From Bradyrhizobium murdochi (GTDB taxonomy: Bacteria; Pseudomonadota; Alphaproteobacteria; Rhizobiales; Xanthobacteraceae), in assembly GCF_000472965.1 (NCBI RefSeq), contig NZ_AXAU01000004.1, positions 199,414 to 263,413 of the forward strand: a stretch of 64,000 nt of DNA. Direction: 5' to 3'. This document shows, one piece after another, positions 1-8,834 of the stretch. The position numbers and the translations under genes are program-made. The notes beneath the pieces were generated by a model. That model did no database searches, had not been told where the DNA came from, and saw only the letters and a program-made list of their open reading frames with translations. Numbering within the stretch: position 1 is the first letter of the stretch; each line of letters starts with the position of its first letter.

Positions 1-1980
1 CTCGTCACCTTCAACCAGCGCTACATCGACATGCACAATCTGTCGGTAGACGTGGTCAAGCCCGGCTGTCATCTTCGCGACCTGATGCAGCATCGCAAGG
101 ATCGCGGCTCGTTCGATGGCGACATAGATGAGTTCTGCGATTCGGTCGTGCAGAACATCGCGCGCGGAGAGGCGAGTCACAGCGTCACCCAATGCGCCGA
201 CGGGCGCACATTCCTGACGGTGAGAAAGCCGCTGGTGGATGGCGGCTGGATCGCCACCATGGAAGACATCACCGAGCGGCGCAACCTCGAGCAGGAGCGC
301 GACCGCAACTACGCCTTCCTGAGCCAGATCATCGATCACATCCCCTCCCAAATCACCGTGAAGGACGTGCAAGACCGGCGCTATCTGCTGGTCAACCGCG
401 TGGCGGAAGCCCAGTTCGGCATCTCGCGCGACCTGATCATCGGCAGGACGGCCTCCGACATCTTTCCGCAGGCCGCCGCCGAGATCATCGCGGCCGACGA
501 AGAGAAAACGCTGCAGTCTCCCGACGGCCTATTCAAGGACGAACATGTCTGGGAAACCCAGGGGATGGGCCCGCGCTACGTCACCTCCAAACGGCTCGGA
601 ATCCGCAACGCGGCGGGCCAGGCCCGTTACATCATCAACGTCGTCGACGACGTTACCGAGCGCCGGCTTGCCAACGAGAAGATCGCGCATCTGGCGCATT
701 ACGACGCGCTGACCGACCTTCCGAACCGGGTGCTGTTCCGCGAGCAGATCGAGCGCGAGCTTCGCAAGGCCGCAGGCGGCGACCGATTCGCATTGCTCTA
801 TATCGACATCGACGAATTCAAGGGCATCAACGACTCGCTCGGACACCATGTCGGCGACGAACTCCTGAAGGCGGTCGCAGCCTGCCTCAAGGACTGCATC
901 AAGCCCGGCGATCTGATCGCCCGTCTCGGCGGCGACGAATTCGCTGTGATCCAGACCGCGATCGGCGGCCGCACGGAGGTCGAGGAATTCGTGGCCCGCG
1001 TTTACGAGGCAATACGGCAGCCCTATCAGTGCCTCGGCCATCATCTCTCGACTGATGCGAGCATCGGCATCGCGCTCGCGCCGGAGGACGGCATCGAACT
1101 CGACCAGTTGATCAAGCACGCCGACCTTGCCATGTACGCCGCCAAGGCCGAGGGACGCCGCACCCATCGCTTCTTCGAGCCAGCGATGGATGCGCGCGCC
1201 CAGGCACGGCTCACCATGGAGCAGGATCTGCGACAGGCATTGGCCGACGGCGGCTTCGAAATTCATTACCAGCCGCTGCTCGATCTCGCGAGCGGCGAGG
1301 TGACGGGCTGCGAGGCGCTGTTGCGTTGGCGGCATCCCGAACGCGGCATGGTCTCTCCGGCCGAATTCATCCCGATTGCCGAAGACACCGGCCTGATCAA
1401 CGAGCTCGGCGATTGGGTCATGCAGACCGCCTGCACCGAGGCGGCCGGCTGGCCGTCCCGGGTCAGGCTCGCCGTCAACGTTTCTCCGATCCAGTTGAAG
1501 TCGCCGACGCTGGCGCTGCGGATCACCGGCGCGCTGGCTGCCTCCGGCCTGCCGCCCGACCGGCTCGAGATCGAAATCACCGAGGCGGTGCTGATCCATG
1601 ACGACGAAACCGCGCTCGCCATCCTGCATCAGCTCCGCGCCATCGGCGTGCGCATCGCGCTCGACGATTTCGGCACCGGCTTCTCCTCGCTGAGCTATCT
1701 GAAGCGATTCCCGTTCGACAAGATCAAGATCGACCGCTGCTTCGTCAGCGACATCGAGGTCGACGGCTCGGCGGCGATCGTGCAGGCGGTGGTGAACATT
1801 GCAGCCGCCCGCAACATGACCACGACGGCGGAAGGCGTCGAGACCGAGCAGCAGCGCGAGCTGCTGCGCCAACTCGGCTGCACCCAGATGCAGGGCTACC
1901 TGTTCAGCGCACCGAAGCCGGCGGCCGATGCGAGGCGGTTGCTGGGCGCGCGATTGGAGACCGCTACGGCGGTTGCCTGA
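1..1980 (+). CDS. PAS-GGDEF-EAL cyclic-di-GMP turnover protein, 5' end cut by window
   Basis: Dual-domain cyclic-di-GMP signalling protein; 659 residues are visible. The reading frame is open to base 1 and the first codons (LVTFNQRYIDM) read as the interior of a PAS domain, so the true start lies upstream. Order: partial PAS, a second PAS/PAC (about residues 105-220), GGDEF domain (about 225-390) with intact GGDEF motif at 928-942, and an EAL domain (about 405-650) with EAL at 1312-1320 and the DDFGTGFSSLSYL active-site loop. Both catalytic signatures are intact, so it could make and degrade c-di-GMP; many such fusions work mainly in one direction, which the sequence cannot decide. The inhibitory-site RxxD before GGDEF reads KPGD, so product inhibition may be absent. 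No membrane segment is visible; a sensory segment could lie upstream. Its 3' end overlaps the convergent patatin gene by 85 bp. Confidence 0.93.
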   Translation, partial: LVTFNQRYIDMHNLSVDVVKPGCHLRDLMQHRKDRGSFDGDIDEFCDSVVQNIARGEASHSVTQCADGRTFLTVRKPLVDGGWIATMEDITERRNLEQERDRNYAFLSQIIDHIPSQITVKDVQDRRYLLVNRVAEAQFGISRDLIIGRTASDIFPQAAAEIIAADEEKTLQSPDGLFKDEHVWETQGMGPRYVTSKRLGIRNAAGQARYIINVVDDVTERRLANEKIAHLAHYDALTDLPNRVLFREQIERELRKAAGGDRFALLYIDIDEFKGINDSLGHHVGDELLKAVAACLKDCIKPGDLIARLGGDEFAVIQTAIGGRTEVEEFVARVYEAIRQPYQCLGHHLSTDASIGIALAPEDGIELDQLIKHADLAMYAAKAEGRRTHRFFEPAMDARAQARLTMEQDLRQALADGGFEIHYQPLLDLASGEVTGCEALLRWRHPERGMVSPAEFIPIAEDTGLINELGDWVMQTACTEAAGWPSRVRLAVNVSPIQLKSPTLALRITGALAASGLPPDRLEIEITEAVLIHDDETALAILHQLRAIGVRIALDDFGTGFSSLSYLKRFPFDKIKIDRCFVSDIEVDGSAAIVQAVVNIAAARNMTTTAEGVETEQQRELLRQLGCTQMQGYLFSAPKPAADARRLLGARLETATAVA

Positions 1981-3830
1981 CGCCGTTCCAGCGCGGCGGC
2001 GTCGAGGATGGCTGCAATGGCCGAACTGCCTCCCGCCTCCAGCGCCGCGATGGCCTCCTTGGCCCAGAGGTATGAGGCTTCGAAGATTTCCGTGTGGCGA
2101 TCGAAATCCGTTACATCGATATCGAGCGGTAGCGGCGGCCGCATCACCGTATCGAACGGCCCGACCGGCAAGGTATCGTAGCGCTGATGCGCCACGAGGC
2201 TTCGCCACAGCACGTTCACCGCGCTCGGCGCGGCCGGCAACAACTTCTTGCGGAACGGCGTCAGCATCGCGGCGATCAGTTCCAGCCGTCCCGGCAGCGA
2301 GGCATAATCGACGTCGAACATCTCCGCCGCCGGCTCGCCGAAATGCACGACCAGATTGGGGCCGCTCTTGAGCTGGTGCATCGAGGCCAGCGGCACGTTG
2401 TCGATCAGACATCCATCGACCAGCATCGCGCCCTCAGCCGTATAGAACGGCGGCAACAGCCCGGGGATCGCGCTCGATGCGCGGACCGCCTGCCAGAGCG
2501 GCCCCGTGCGGATCAGTTCGAGATTGTGCGTCGACAAATTGGTGGCGACGGCCGCGAAGGGCCGCCAGCAATCCTCGATCCGGCAGTCACGGCCGTATTG
2601 TTGCGCGAGCGCGCGATCGAACGCCTTGTGATCCAACAGCGCATAGCGCGGCCAGGTCGGCCGCCGAAAGCTTCGGCTCCTGACGAAGATTTCATGCGTG
2701 CCGTGCTCGAGATGCTCGGCTTCGAGATTTTTGGCAAAGCCGGCGACCATGGCCGAGCCGACGCTGGTGCCGACAAAGATATCGAACATCACGCCGCGTT
2801 CGCGAAAGGCCTTGTAGATTCCGACATGCGCGGTTCCAAAACTGCCGCCGCCGGCAGCGACGAAGCCGACGGCGCGGCCGCACAGAAAACGGATCAGGCT
2901 GTCGATATCGACCTGGTCTTCGAGCGCGACATGGTGGTGCATGAAGGCCGGCAGCCGGGCGAGCCAGGCCGCGGTGCCAGAGACCTCGCCGCTTCGCCGG
3001 TCATGGATGCGGACGAGACGTCGGGCCGAAATCGAATGAACCTCGCAGGCGAACGCCTCGATTTCCGTCAATGGGGCCGCAGGCGCCTCCCCGCGGCAGG
3101 CGAACACGACCATGTCGGCCTGACGGATGGCCTTGCGCGCCCAAGGCTGAGCCTCGCGGGCGCCGAGATAGACCACCAGCGGGGCTGTGTGTTCGAGCCT
3201 GTTGAGCCATTCGGTGACTTCATGCGCATCGAGGGCGCGCCCGGGAAACATCGCCTGCAGGCGGGTGGCATCGACGATCTCGGCATGGGTCGCAGCCAGC
3301 CCCTCGCGCATCCGGCGATCGAAGGTTTCCGGCAGCGGCTCCAATCCGCCGTCGATCAGCGCCACCGTTCGCGCTTTCGGCGAAGTGGGGAACGGCGCGA
3401 TGCGCGCGGTCTCCTTGGCGAACCGCCGCGCCAACGCCGCGAGCAGCGCCTCGACGATGGCGGGAGCCTCCTCGACGAGCTTCTGATAGGCCGGACGCGT
3501 CAACGCCAGCACGCTGGTGTCGCGGATGGCGATCACATCGGCGGTGCGCGGGACATCGGCGAAGAAGCCGATTTCGCCGACCAGTTCGCCGGCGCGAAGC
3601 TCGGCAATCGGTTCGAGATAGCCGGTCTTGCGCACCGCCAGCGCGCCGTGCAGCACCAGGAAGAGCGAGTCCGACGGCCCGCCTTGCGCGACCAGCATTT
3701 GCCCGCGCACCAGATCCTGGCGAACCATGGCGTTGAGGGCCTTTAGCCGCTGTTCGGAACTAAGCGTTCGAAACAGCGCGAATTCCTCCAACGCGGAGCT
3801 CCACGCAAGTACCGAGCTCGATCCACTCAT
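1896..3830 (-). CDS. Cyclic-nucleotide-binding patatin-like phospholipase (NTE family)
   Basis: 644 residues. The N-terminal third is a cNMP-binding/Crp-like fold (about residues 15-130, with GELVGEIGFFADVPRTADVIA), followed by a linker and a patatin phospholipase domain (about 310-540). The glycine-rich oxyanion loop (GGGSFG), the nucleophile elbow GTSVG (Ser about 356) and the catalytic Asp in LVDGCLIDN (about 472) are all present; the common DG[GA] motif reads DGC. This architecture matches the neuropathy-target-esterase/RssA class of lysophospholipases, in which the ligand-binding domain is thought to regulate a membrane-acting esterase. The ATG at 3830 gives a full-length cNMP domain. 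The last 85 bp overlap the 3' end of the convergent GGDEF-EAL gene. Family assignment is firm; substrate and ligand are unknown. Confidence 0.9.
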   Translation of the reverse strand: MSGSSSVLAWSSALEEFALFRTLSSEQRLKALNAMVRQDLVRGQMLVAQGGPSDSLFLVLHGALAVRKTGYLEPIAELRAGELVGEIGFFADVPRTADVIAIRDTSVLALTRPAYQKLVEEAPAIVEALLAALARRFAKETARIAPFPTSPKARTVALIDGGLEPLPETFDRRMREGLAATHAEIVDATRLQAMFPGRALDAHEVTEWLNRLEHTAPLVVYLGAREAQPWARKAIRQADMVVFACRGEAPAAPLTEIEAFACEVHSISARRLVRIHDRRSGEVSGTAAWLARLPAFMHHHVALEDQVDIDSLIRFLCGRAVGFVAAGGGSFGTAHVGIYKAFRERGVMFDIFVGTSVGSAMVAGFAKNLEAEHLEHGTHEIFVRSRSFRRPTWPRYALLDHKAFDRALAQQYGRDCRIEDCWRPFAAVATNLSTHNLELIRTGPLWQAVRASSAIPGLLPPFYTAEGAMLVDGCLIDNVPLASMHQLKSGPNLVVHFGEPAAEMFDVDYASLPGRLELIAAMLTPFRKKLLPAAPSAVNVLWRSLVAHQRYDTLPVGPFDTVMRPPLPLDIDVTDFDRHTEIFEASYLWAKEAIAALEAGGSSAIAAILDAAALERRQATAVAVSNRAPSNRLASAAGFGALNR

Positions 3831-3989
3831 TTGGCGGTACCCAGTTGAATTCGCGGCCCGACTTTAGCGCCGCCCACACATCACCGCGAGCGATATAAAG
3901 AGTGTGCCTCGGCGCGGCGCAGCAATGCGCCCGGCGTCATCTGGCATTCGGCTGCACTGCAGCATGACGGCCGGCATCCGCCGTCCGCG

Positions 3990-5069
3990 CTACGCCGCCC
4001 ACCGGCCGCGATTGTTCTCGGCGAGAATGGGCCGGATCAGCCGGCCAAAACGCTCGGCCTCCTCGTCATGCAGATAGCCGGACAGGCAGAACGAGTGGCA
4101 GCCGGCGTCGATGAATTGCTGCACCGTGTCGGCGCACTGGACCGGATTGCCGACGACGGCAATGCCGGCGCCGGGGCGGACTTTTGTGATGCCGGTCCAC
4201 AGATGCGGCAGCAGGAGATCGCCATGCTCGCGGGCGAGCTGCTGTACGCGCTGGTTCGCTTCCGATTTGTTGTAAAGCGTTTTCATTTCCTGCTTCTGCC
4301 GCTCGGTCGCATGCCGCACCAGTTGATCGGCGGCCTCCCAGGCGTCCGCCTCGTTCTCGCGGCAGATCACTTGAAGGCGCATGCCGAAGCCGATGTCGTT
4401 CTCGCGGCCATGCGCGCGCGCCATCTCCCTGATCTCGGCGATATTCGAGGCGATCTGTTCCGGCAGATCGCCCCAGAACAGATGCACGTCGGAATGTTTG
4501 GCCGACAATTCCCAGGCCTGGCGCGAGCCGCCGCCGAGATAGAATTTTGGAAACGGCTGCTGGCGCGGGCGCGGGCGGATGTGCGCGCCAGACAGTTTGT
4601 GAAACTTGCCTTCGAAATTCACCGGCCCGCGCGTCGTCCACAGAGCCTTCAGGATCGAGACTTCCTCTTCCATCAATTCGTAGCGCGCTTCCTTCGGATA
4701 ACGGACGCCCTCGCCCTCGACCTCGCTTTCGTTCTGGCCGGCGATCAGATTGATGCAGATCCGGCCGCCCGACATTTGGTCGAAGGTCGAGATCATCTTC
4801 GCCAGCAGCACCGGATTGATATAGCCGGGGCGCGCCGCGATCAGCGGCTTGATCGACGACGAACGCGCCGCCATGAACGCACCCGTGATCCAGGCTTCCC
4901 AGCACACGGAACCGACCGGGATCAGGAGATACTCGAAGCCAGCCTTCTCCGCCGCCTGCACCACGCGGTCGCACAGTTCAGGAGACCCCGGAATCTGCGC
5001 TTCCATCAGGCCATAGGCCGTGGTGTCGCCATGCGTGGGCAGATACCAGCCGAATTCGAGCGGACGCAT
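3990..5069 (-). CDS. LLM-class flavin-dependent monooxygenase, SsuD-like
   Basis: 359 residues, the usual length for FMNH2-dependent alkanesulfonate monooxygenases. The N-terminus (FGWYLPTHGDTTAYG), the segment GGRICINLIAG, FEGKFHKLSGA and the C-terminal VVGNPVQCADTVQQFIDAG / FCLSGYLHDEEAERFG follow SsuD closely along the whole TIM barrel. Known SsuD enzymes cleave the C-S bond of alkanesulfonates using reduced flavin from a separate reductase. No ssuABC transporter or ssuE reductase is nearby, so a sulfonate substrate is inferred from family only; other LLM substrates are possible. Start: ATG preceded by GGAGAAG at 8-nt spacing. Confidence 0.88.
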   Translation of the reverse strand: MRPLEFGWYLPTHGDTTAYGLMEAQIPGSPELCDRVVQAAEKAGFEYLLIPVGSVCWEAWITGAFMAARSSSIKPLIAARPGYINPVLLAKMISTFDQMSGGRICINLIAGQNESEVEGEGVRYPKEARYELMEEEVSILKALWTTRGPVNFEGKFHKLSGAHIRPRPRQQPFPKFYLGGGSRQAWELSAKHSDVHLFWGDLPEQIASNIAEIREMARAHGRENDIGFGMRLQVICRENEADAWEAADQLVRHATERQKQEMKTLYNKSEANQRVQQLAREHGDLLLPHLWTGITKVRPGAGIAVVGNPVQCADTVQQFIDAGCHSFCLSGYLHDEEAERFGRLIRPILAENNRGRWAA

Positions 5070-5213
5070 GAACGCTTCTCCGTTGACGTGCTCTTTGGCG
5101 CGCTTGTGGCTTGATCGTCGGGGGAATCAGTCTAGCGTCTGCTGGGCCTGGGGCAATTGGGTTCGCCCGCAGCGCAGTTTCGCCCGCATTGCGTCAACAC
5201 AGGGATGACAGCC

Positions 5214-5621
5214 ATGTCACCGGTTTCACTACTCCTCAACGTGATCTGGGTCGTGCTCGGCGGCGCGTGGATGGCGTTCGGCTGGCTGATCGCGTCCGTC
5301 ATCATGGCGATCACGATCATCGGCATTCCCTGGGCGCGGGCCGCATTCAATATCGCAGCCTACACCTTGTTCCCGTTCGGCTTCACCGCGGTCTCGCGCG
5401 ATGCCTATACGGGCCAAGAAGATATCGGCACCGGGCCGCTCGGGGTGATCGGCAATCTCATCTGGCTGGTGCTGGCAGGATGGTGGCTGGCGCTCGGGCA
5501 TGTGGTGACCGCCATCGTGCTGGCTGTGACCATTATCGGCATTCCCTTTGCCTGGGCACACCTGAAACTTGCCGGCATCGCGCTGTGGCCGATCGGCAAG
5601 ATCATCGTTCCCGCAAGCTAG
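5214..5621 (+). CDS. yccF: YccF domain inner-membrane protein
   Basis: 135-residue integral membrane protein of the YccF family. Two tandem YccF half-domains are visible: each has a hydrophobic helix, and they share the signatures ITIIGIPWARAAF and VTIIGIPFAWAHLKLAGIALWPIGK. About four membrane segments are expected. The ATG at 5214 has AGGG nine bases upstream and puts the N-terminus where other YccF proteins begin; the in-frame ATG at 5205 and a longer frame to 5157 lack better signals. The family has no established biochemical role. The TAG stop (5619-5621) is formed by the first bases of the palindromic repeat that follows. Confidence 0.85.
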   Translation: MSPVSLLLNVIWVVLGGAWMAFGWLIASVIMAITIIGIPWARAAFNIAAYTLFPFGFTAVSRDAYTGQEDIGTGPLGVIGNLIWLVLAGWWLALGHVVTAIVLAVTIIGIPFAWAHLKLAGIALWPIGKIIVPAS

Positions 5622-5722
5622 AACCTTTTCGGTTCTGATTGCATCAGAACCGGGCTCTAGATTCTTATTTGGACGCGTTTTCTTGACGCGAACCGGTGCC
5701 CACTTCGCTCGAAAACGCTTTT
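5618..5722. repeat. Dispersed palindromic repeat, copy 1 (CTAG family)
   Basis: A hairpin built from CTAGAACC, a TTTT bulge, CGGTTCTGAT, a 3-nt loop, then ATCAGAACCG and GGCTCTAG, followed by a conserved tail that includes ACGCGTTTTCTTGACGCG. A second copy with the same core and tail lies at 59009-59130. The left CTAG supplies the yccF stop codon. There is no T-run after the hairpin, so it is not a classical terminator, although it could act as a transcript end. Confidence 0.85.
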
Positions 5723-5742
5723 AGGTCCGGATCAGCCTCGAG

Positions 5743-6219
5743 CTATCGCGAGGCCACCGCTTCCTCCGGCTTCAGCCGTTCGAACTCGGCGTCGCTGATC
5801 TCGGTCTGGGCTACCAGCACGCTGCAGCGCAGACGTTTGACCAGATAGCTGCCGATCGAGCCGAACCAGCGCGCCAATGCCCCTTGCGGGCGGTGGCCGA
5901 CGACGACGAGATGCGCGCCGATTTCCTCGGCGACCTCGGCAATTTTCTGCCCGGCATCGCCAACCTCGAGCCGCGCGGTCGGCGAAAATCCCAGCGCCTT
6001 CAGCCGCTCGGTGCCTTCGTTCAGGATGGCCTTGTAATCCTCAGTCTGCAGCTCGATCGGGATCGTAAGCCCGGCCTCGGGCGTCATGATCGAGGAGACC
6101 TCGACGACGGCGAGCAAAAACACCTCGGAATGGCAGAGTTGTGCGAGCTTTGCGCCCTCCCGCAACGCGCGCCGCCCCTCGACCGAACCGTCATAGGCGA
6201 GAAGAACCTTCTTATACAT
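5743..6219 (-). CDS. Universal stress protein (UspA family)
   Basis: 158 residues, a single Usp domain. It begins MYKKVLLAYDGSVEGRRALREG, the canonical first strand and helix of the fold, and ends with HLVVVGHRPQGALARWFGSIGSYLVKRLRCSVLV. This corresponds to the nucleotide-binding loop region, though its glycine spacing differs from the standard G-2x-G-9x-G[ST]. The ATG at 6219 is preferred over an upstream in-frame start because the fold begins there and GGGGA precedes it. Usp proteins are cytoplasmic, often ATP-binding, and induced by starvation or stress; no partner gene is evident. Confidence 0.9.
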   Translation of the reverse strand: MYKKVLLAYDGSVEGRRALREGAKLAQLCHSEVFLLAVVEVSSIMTPEAGLTIPIELQTEDYKAILNEGTERLKALGFSPTARLEVGDAGQKIAEVAEEIGAHLVVVGHRPQGALARWFGSIGSYLVKRLRCSVLVAQTEISDAEFERLKPEEAVASR

Positions 6220-6350
6220 CGGACGTCCCCATCCATGGTAGAAGATCAACGCGTCAAGACTACCACCAATTGGCCGGAACGGATCGGAATTTTGATAGGA
6301 AACGCGGCCGGCGTCGTGCCACCTTCGTCTCAGCACCCCGGAGGGGCCGG

Positions 6351-6379
6351 TTGCCCCTGCCCGGCCAATCGGCTAAATG
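6351..6379 (+). promoter_or_regulatory. Predicted sigma-70-type promoter of tRNA-Arg
   Basis: TTGCCC (6351-6356), a 17-nt spacer and TAAATG (6374-6379) end 10 nt before the mature tRNA 5' end at 6390. This is a good position for a stable-RNA promoter. It is predicted from sequence match and spacing only. Confidence 0.45.
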
Positions 6380-6389
6380 AAGCCCTGTT

Positions 6390-6466
6390 GCACCCGTAGC
6401 TCAGCTGGATAGAGCGTTGCCCTCCGAAGGCAAAGGTCACACGTTCGAATCGTGTCGGGTGCGCCA
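6390..6466 (+). tRNA. trnR: tRNA-Arg (CCG)
   Basis: 77-nt cloverleaf. Acceptor stem GCACCCG (6390-6396) pairs with CGGGTGC (6456-6462). The D-arm is TAGCTCAGCTGGATAGAGC. The anticodon stem TTGCC/GGCAA encloses loop CTCCGAA with anticodon CCG, reading CGG arginine codons. The T-arm ACACG-TTCGAAT-CGTGT is complete, followed by discriminator G and an encoded CCA. No integrase or duplicated 3' end was seen next to it, so it is not obviously used as an integration site here. Confidence 0.97.
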
Positions 6467-6548
6467 ATCAGGCACAGTGGTTTGATTTCAGGCCAAACGC
6501 CTGAGCGCACCCCGCATCTCCTGCGCCAACTCCTTGCCATTGACCAGG

Positions 6549-6989
6549 TCAGCCGTCCGCGAGGACAGCTCCAGGGCCGCCTTCGGGCATCAAGTCGAAG
6601 ACAGGTTTGCTCCTGTCGAGCGGGGCCCAAGCTGGAGCTCGGCTGGCGTAGACGGTTATCTGCGGCTCCACCTGATCGGGATCGTCCAGGCTGGACACGC
6701 GGATGAATGTCATGCCCGGGATGCCCGTGTTCCGTGAGAAGATGGCGCATCCGCATGTAGGGCAGAAGGCGCGGATAACGATGTTGCCGCTGTCCGCCGC
6801 GCGTTCAAACGCCTTGGTTTCTCCGGCTAGGCTAAAAGCAGAATCGGGAATGGCCGCATGCGTGCCGTGGCTCGTGCCGCTGGCCTTACGACAGTCGGTG
6901 CAATAGCAATTTCCGACCATCATCGGCTCGGCCTGCGCGGAATATCGTACCGCGCCGCAGAGGCAGCCGCCCGCGAGATTCTTTGTCAT
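6549..6989 (-). CDS. GFA family protein (glutathione-dependent formaldehyde-activating-like)
   Basis: 146 residues. The zinc-binding cysteines of the GFA/CENP-V fold are present: GGCLCGAVRY near residue 10, CYCTDCRKASG near 33, and the CPTCGCAIFSRN motif near 84. These proteins are small cytosolic zinc proteins; only some relatives act on S-hydroxymethylglutathione, so the formaldehyde role should not be assumed. The ATG at 6989 has GAGGAG upstream; an upstream in-frame start would add about 41 unrelated residues. The VOC gene upstream is 19 bp away on the same strand, so the two are probably co-transcribed. Confidence 0.88.
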   Translation of the reverse strand: MTKNLAGGCLCGAVRYSAQAEPMMVGNCYCTDCRKASGTSHGTHAAIPDSAFSLAGETKAFERAADSGNIVIRAFCPTCGCAIFSRNTGIPGMTFIRVSSLDDPDQVEPQITVYASRAPAWAPLDRSKPVFDLMPEGGPGAVLADG

Positions 6990-7008
6990 ACTCGATCTCC
7001 TCTCATGC

Positions 7009-7404
7009 TCAGGTGATGCAATTGAGCATCCACTGGACGCCGAACTTATCCGTGAATTTTCCGTAGTAGCTGCCCCAAGGCTGAATACCGAGCGGGGTTG
7101 TGATCTGGCCACCCGCGGACAGCCGTTGAAACAGGCCTGTCATTTTTGCCCGATCGTCCATCGTGATGATATGTGCCGATCCGCGCATGGGTTCGGCGTC
7201 ATCGTTGTCCGAGGCATAGAAGAGCACTCCCGGCCCCTCGAATTGTGCAAGCATTACCTTGCCGCGCATCTCTTCATTGGCGACCGGCATGCCGCGATCG
7301 CCATAGCGAACGATACGATTGACGCGCCCCAAGCCGCATTCCGTGTAGAAGGCAAGCGCCTGTTCGCACGTCGTCGTAAAGAACAAGAAGTTGGAGAGTT
7401 GCAT
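7009..7404 (-). CDS. VOC (glyoxalase/PhnB-like) superfamily protein
   Basis: 131 residues with the paired beta-alpha-beta-beta-beta modules of the vicinal-oxygen-chelate fold. The segment NFLFFTTTCEQALAFYTECGLG opens the first module, and IQPWGSYYGKFTDKFGVQWMLNC is the PhnB-type C-terminus. PhnB-like members rarely have a known substrate. It sits between the GFA gene (19 bp downstream) and the oxidoreductase gene (85 bp upstream) on the same strand, suggesting one stress or detoxification operon. Confidence 0.85.
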   Translation of the reverse strand: MQLSNFLFFTTTCEQALAFYTECGLGRVNRIVRYGDRGMPVANEEMRGKVMLAQFEGPGVLFYASDNDDAEPMRGSAHIITMDDRAKMTGLFQRLSAGGQITTPLGIQPWGSYYGKFTDKFGVQWMLNCIT

Positions 7405-7489
7405 GGTGGCTCCGATCAGAGGAGGGAGGATTACTGGCCAGGTGCTGGCGCGCTAGATCAGGAGGTGCGACCGGTCGATCCGCCTGACA

Positions 7490-8494
7490 TCAGCTTAGCC
7501 TCACGAGCTGCTTGCCGAGATTCGCACCCTTCAGAACATTAATCAGTGCCGTTGGCGCGGCGTCGAGGCCCTCCGCTATTGTTTCGCGATAGACGAGCCG
7601 ACGCTCGGCGACGAGCCGCACCAGTTCAGCGCGCGCAGCAGGCCACAGATCGCGGTGATCGGATATGATGAAGCCCTGCATCACGAGGCGCGCTGTGAGA
7701 AGCATGCTGGTGTCCGCGAGCGGAAGTGGCGTCGTGTCGTAACCGCCAGAAATCTGTCCGCAGACGGCGACGCGGGCGAATGTGTTGAGCCGCCGCATGA
7801 CAGCATCAAGAACTGCACCGCCTACATTGTCGAAGTAGCCGTCGATGCCGTCGGCCGCCGCGGCCGCAAGCTGGATATCGAGATTGCCCGCCTTGTGGTC
7901 GATGCAGGCATCGAGGCCGAGATCGTCCACCACATGACGGCACTTCTCGGGGCCACCTGCGATGCCTATGACGCGGCACCCCGCCTGCTTGCTCAACTGC
8001 CCAGCCACGCTTCCAACCGCACCGCTTGCCGCAGAAACAACAATCGTTTCGCCGGATTTGGGACGAATGATGTGGCGGATGCCATACCATGCGGTCATGC
8101 CGGGCATCCCGGCGACGCCGAGATAGGCCTGGAGCGGGACCGCTGACGTCTCCACTCTCACAAAGCCAGCACCGCTGTCGATTGCATAGAGTTGCCAGCC
8201 GCCTAAACCGACAACACGATCTCCCTCCGCAAAGCATGGATGGTTGGAGGCGATGACATCGCCTGCTGTCGTGCCACCCATTACTTGGTCGAGCGGCTGC
8301 GGCGGCGCATAAGAACGCGCTTCGTTCATCCGCACCCGCATATAGGGATCGATGGACAGCCAGCGGTTCTGAACCAGGAATTCACCTGGCTGGAGATCGC
8401 GCACGGGTACGGCACGGTGACGGAAATCGTCGGCCGCGATATCGCCAAGCGGACGCCGCGCCAGAGCGATTTGCCGGTTCGTCCGCCCGGTCAT
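7490..8494 (-). CDS. NADP-dependent medium-chain oxidoreductase (MDR, CurA/LTB4-dehydrogenase type)
   Basis: 334 residues. The N-terminal GroES-like part contains SIDPYMRVRMNE and VMGGTTAGDVIASNH. The Rossmann domain carries SAASGAVGSVAGQLSKQAGCRVIGIAGGPEKC, followed by GIDGYFDNVGG and CGQISGGYD. Catalytic zinc-binding residues of true alcohol dehydrogenases are absent. This is the pattern of NADPH-dependent alkenal/one or curcumin/enone reductases. The start ATG at 8494 overlaps the tautomerase stop by ATGA, indicating translational coupling. The physiological enone is unknown. Confidence 0.9.
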   Translation of the reverse strand: MTGRTNRQIALARRPLGDIAADDFRHRAVPVRDLQPGEFLVQNRWLSIDPYMRVRMNEARSYAPPQPLDQVMGGTTAGDVIASNHPCFAEGDRVVGLGGWQLYAIDSGAGFVRVETSAVPLQAYLGVAGMPGMTAWYGIRHIIRPKSGETIVVSAASGAVGSVAGQLSKQAGCRVIGIAGGPEKCRHVVDDLGLDACIDHKAGNLDIQLAAAAADGIDGYFDNVGGAVLDAVMRRLNTFARVAVCGQISGGYDTTPLPLADTSMLLTARLVMQGFIISDHRDLWPAARAELVRLVAERRLVYRETIAEGLDAAPTALINVLKGANLGKQLVRLS

Positions 8495-8739
8495 TTTCTG
8501 CCGCCGTCGGCGTCGAGCGCGCCGAACTTCATGGCGATCATCTCCGGCGTGTAGGTTGCTCCGCCGAGGTACCAGTGCGGCGCCGGCTGCTCCTCGATCC
8601 GGACCCATACTCCTTTGCGAAACGCCTGATCGCCGCGTCCTTCGATCTCGACCATGACGTCGGCCACCCGTTCCAGCAGCCGCTTCTTCTGCTCGTTGTC
8701 CAAAATCCCTTCAATAGTCTGAACGATTACATGGGGCAT
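8491..8739 (-). CDS. 4-oxalocrotonate tautomerase family protein
   Basis: 82 residues starting Met-Pro-His-Val. The Pro exposed after Met removal is the catalytic general base of the tautomerase superfamily, which fixes the start at 8739; AGGAG stands 7-8 nt upstream. The chain (about 80 aa) is longer than classical 62-residue 4-OT and includes WVRIEEQPAPHWYLGG. The final ATGA overlaps the oxidoreductase start. The pairing suggests keto-enol tautomerisation coupled to enone or carbonyl reduction; the substrate is not deducible. Confidence 0.88.
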   Translation of the reverse strand: MPHVIVQTIEGILDNEQKKRLLERVADVMVEIEGRGDQAFRKGVWVRIEEQPAPHWYLGGATYTPEMIAMKFGALDADGGRK

Positions 8740-8834
8740 CGTTGGCTCCTGCGCTTGTTGACCAAGGCAATCTGACGCCAGGACGTGGCGATTGACAGTG
8801 GCGGATAGGACATTGTTCGGGCATAATCGGCCAC

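Noticed and set aside
529-2412. 627-codon open frame on the minus strand across the GGDEF-EAL gene
   Set aside because: It mirrors a well-supported domain-containing gene; long antisense frames are expected in GC-rich DNA, and its product is Arg/Gly-rich without domains.
2187-3746. 519-codon plus-strand frame opposite the patatin gene
   Set aside because: Low-complexity Arg/Asp composition and no motifs; the opposite strand carries complete cNMP and patatin motifs.
6390-6466. tRNA-Arg as an attachment site for an integrated element
   Set aside because: No integrase and no duplicated tRNA 3' end were found downstream.
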